6,182 nucleotides of DNA, taken from the NCBI GenBank assembly GCA_046047495.1, contig JBJOHV010000045.1:1-6182 (forward strand). Direction: 5' to 3'. The position numbers and the translations under genes were made by a program. Each line of letters begins with the position of its first letter. The first letter of the stretch is position 1. The notes beneath the pieces were generated by a model that had not been told where the DNA came from, did no database searches, and saw only the letters and a program-made list of their open reading frames with translations. Below are positions 4,881 through 6,182 of this stretch, piece by piece. The stretch is from NORP240 sp046047495 (GTDB lineage: Bacteria; Pseudomonadota; Gammaproteobacteria; Pseudomonadales; Pseudohongiellaceae).

Positions 4881-6182
4881 CAGCGGCTCCTGCTTTTGGG
4901 TCCACGGGATGGTTTGGCTTTCTTGCCGGGTTTTGACTGCTTGGATTGCTTGCTGCCCTTGCCGGCTCCACCGTCAGGATGCTTGGCCTTGGACCGCCCG
5001 CCACCGCCAGCACCCTTGCGGCCCGGCTTGCCACGCCGGTCAGGCCGCTCGTCCCGCGCTGCCGGTCGGGCGGCGGCACTGGAGCCCGCCATCACCAGAT
5101 CGATCTTGCGTTCGTCCAGACTGACCGCGGCCACCTTCACCCTTACCCCATCCCCCAGCCGATAAATCTTGCCGCGACGCTCACCCTTGAGCTGGTGACG
5201 CACGGGATCGAAATGGTAGTAGTCATTGTCCAGCGCCGTGATGTGCACCAGGCCTTCTATATAGATGTCATCCAGTTCAACAAACAGACCGAAACCGGTC
5301 ACACTGGACACCGTGCCGGGGAACTCGTCTCCCAGGTGGGCCTGGATGTATTCGCATTTGAGCCAGTCGATGACATCGTAGCTGGCGGCATCGGCACGCC
5401 GCTCCGCAAACGAGCAGGTTTCGCCCAGGCCCTGCATCTGCCCGGGGCTGTAGGGGTAAATCTGCTGGCGTGAAATGGCTTCGGCACCCTTGACCTTGCT
5501 GACATGACGCCCCCCCTTGCCGGCCCGGATCATATAGCGGATGGCGCGATGCACCAGCAGATCGGGATAACGGCGGATCGGCGAGGTGAAGTGGGTATAG
5601 GCCTCATAACCCAGCCCGAAATGCCCGATGTTCTGCGGCTGATACACCGCCTGCATAAGGGACCGGATCACAATGGTTTGCAGCAAATGGGCATCCGGCC
5701 GCTCCGCGATGCGGGCCAGCAATTGCTGAAAATCCTTGGGTCGGGGTTTGTCCCCGCCGCCCAGCGCCAGCCCCAGTTCGCCCAGGTATTCCCGTAGGTT
5801 CTGCAATTTTTCTTCACTGGGCCCCTGGTGAACCCGGTACAGCGCGGGCAAGTCGGCGGCCAGCAGCAGACGTGCAGTGGCCACGTTGGCGCACAGCATG
5901 CACTCTTCGATGAGCCGATGGGCGGTATTGCGCACCACCGGAACGATTTCCTTGATCTTGCGACTCTCGCTGAAGACGATTCGTGTCTCTGTGGTATTGA
6001 AATCCAGCGCGCCATTGCGCAGCCTTGCTCCGTGCAGGGCGTGGAATAATGCGTGCAGCGTATCGAATCCATCAACCAGTGACTCATGGCGCTTTCGCAG
6101 GCGCTGCTGCAATTTCTCCTGCTGCGGCGACGTTGGCGTTTCGATGATGGCCGCCACCTCGGTGTAGGTCATGCGGGCTTTG
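4880..6182 (-). CDS. rnr: Ribonuclease R, C-terminal part (5' end outside window)
   Basis: RNase R is a processive 3'-5' exoribonuclease that degrades structured RNA, including rRNA, mRNA and tmRNA-tagged messages. About 434 C-terminal residues are visible; the family is usually about 800. The frame is open through the right edge, and the Met at 6170-6172 is internal because 'KAR' precedes it as in the E. coli 'HARLTYT' segment. Counting from that Met, the later part of the RNB domain is present, with 'LIEECMLCANVATARLL' (87-103) and the signature 'HFTSPIRRYPDLLVHR' (194-209). 'ETCSFAERRADAA' (251-263) follows, then an S1 RNA-binding domain (about 284-361, 'SSVTGFGLFVELDDIYIEGLVH'-type core). 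The end (367-430) is a Lys/Arg/Gly/Ser-rich low-complexity tail. The catalytic aspartates lie upstream of the window. The stop overlaps the rlmB start by one base. Confidence 0.97.
   Translation of the reverse strand, partial: KARMTYTEVAAIIETPTSPQQEKLQQRLRKRHESLVDGFDTLHALFHALHGARLRNGALDFNTTETRIVFSESRKIKEIVPVVRNTAHRLIEECMLCANVATARLLLAADLPALYRVHQGPSEEKLQNLREYLGELGLALGGGDKPRPKDFQQLLARIAERPDAHLLQTIVIRSLMQAVYQPQNIGHFGLGYEAYTHFTSPIRRYPDLLVHRAIRYMIRAGKGGRHVSKVKGAEAISRQQIYPYSPGQMQGLGETCSFAERRADAASYDVIDWLKCEYIQAHLGDEFPGTVSSVTGFGLFVELDDIYIEGLVHITALDNDYYHFDPVRHQLKGERRGKIYRLGDGVRVKVAAVSLDERKIDLVMAGSSAAARPAARDERPDRRGKPGRKGAGGGGRSKAKHPDGGAGKGSKQSKQSKPGKKAKPSRGPKSRSR

Noticed and set aside
4110..5165. 351-residue plus-strand open frame opposite rlmB and the rnr tail
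   Set aside because: It is antisense to two well-supported genes, with low-complexity Gly/His/Pro-rich composition, no ribosome binding site and no domain pattern.
6170..6172. ATG as the start of a short RNase R protein
   Set aside because: The reading frame continues past it to the window edge, and the preceding residues match the internal E. coli 'HAR-LTYT' region, so it is an internal Met in a truncated view.

Overview
This 6.2 kb window is a housekeeping chromosomal segment from a proteobacterium, most likely a gammaproteobacterium with a moderately high G+C genome. That placement rests on the proteins, which resemble E. coli and Pseudomonas versions (DnaB, RlmB, RNase R, S6, S18, L9, Alr), and on the gene order. 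As I recall, the order matches the Pseudomonas locus and differs from Enterobacteria, where priB sits between rpsF and rpsR. A finer taxonomic call is not possible from the sequence alone.

All eight genes lie on the minus strand, so transcription runs from high to low coordinates. In that order they are: rnr (RNase R, 5' end outside the window), rlmB (23S rRNA Gm2251 methyltransferase, overlapping rnr by one base), a 151-bp intergenic region, rpsF (S6), rpsR (S18), a DUF2232/YybS-like multi-pass membrane protein of unknown role, rplI (L9), an intrinsic terminator, dnaB (replicative helicase), and alr (alanine racemase, 3' end outside the window). The plus strand carries long open frames, but they are shadows of these genes.

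The layout suggests three expression units. The first is rnr-rlmB, tightly coupled and concerned with RNA degradation and rRNA modification. The second is rpsF-rpsR-DUF2232-rplI. It has a recognisable sigma70-type promoter just after rlmB and a leader of about 110 nt. That leader can fold to mask the rpsF Shine-Dalgarno sequence and carries a UACCG element like the S6:S18 site in 16S rRNA, so S6:S18 autoregulation is likely. This unit ends at a hairpin plus U-tract. The third is dnaB-alr. Its best promoter candidate lies inside the terminator hairpin of the preceding unit, and dnaB starts with GTG behind a poor ribosome binding site.

I see no mobile element, CRISPR array, tRNA, rRNA or defence system, and no evidence for an undescribed multi-gene system. 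The points worth a second look are the regulatory architecture at 3971-4115 and 1754-1801, and the uncharacterised membrane protein embedded in the ribosomal-protein operon.
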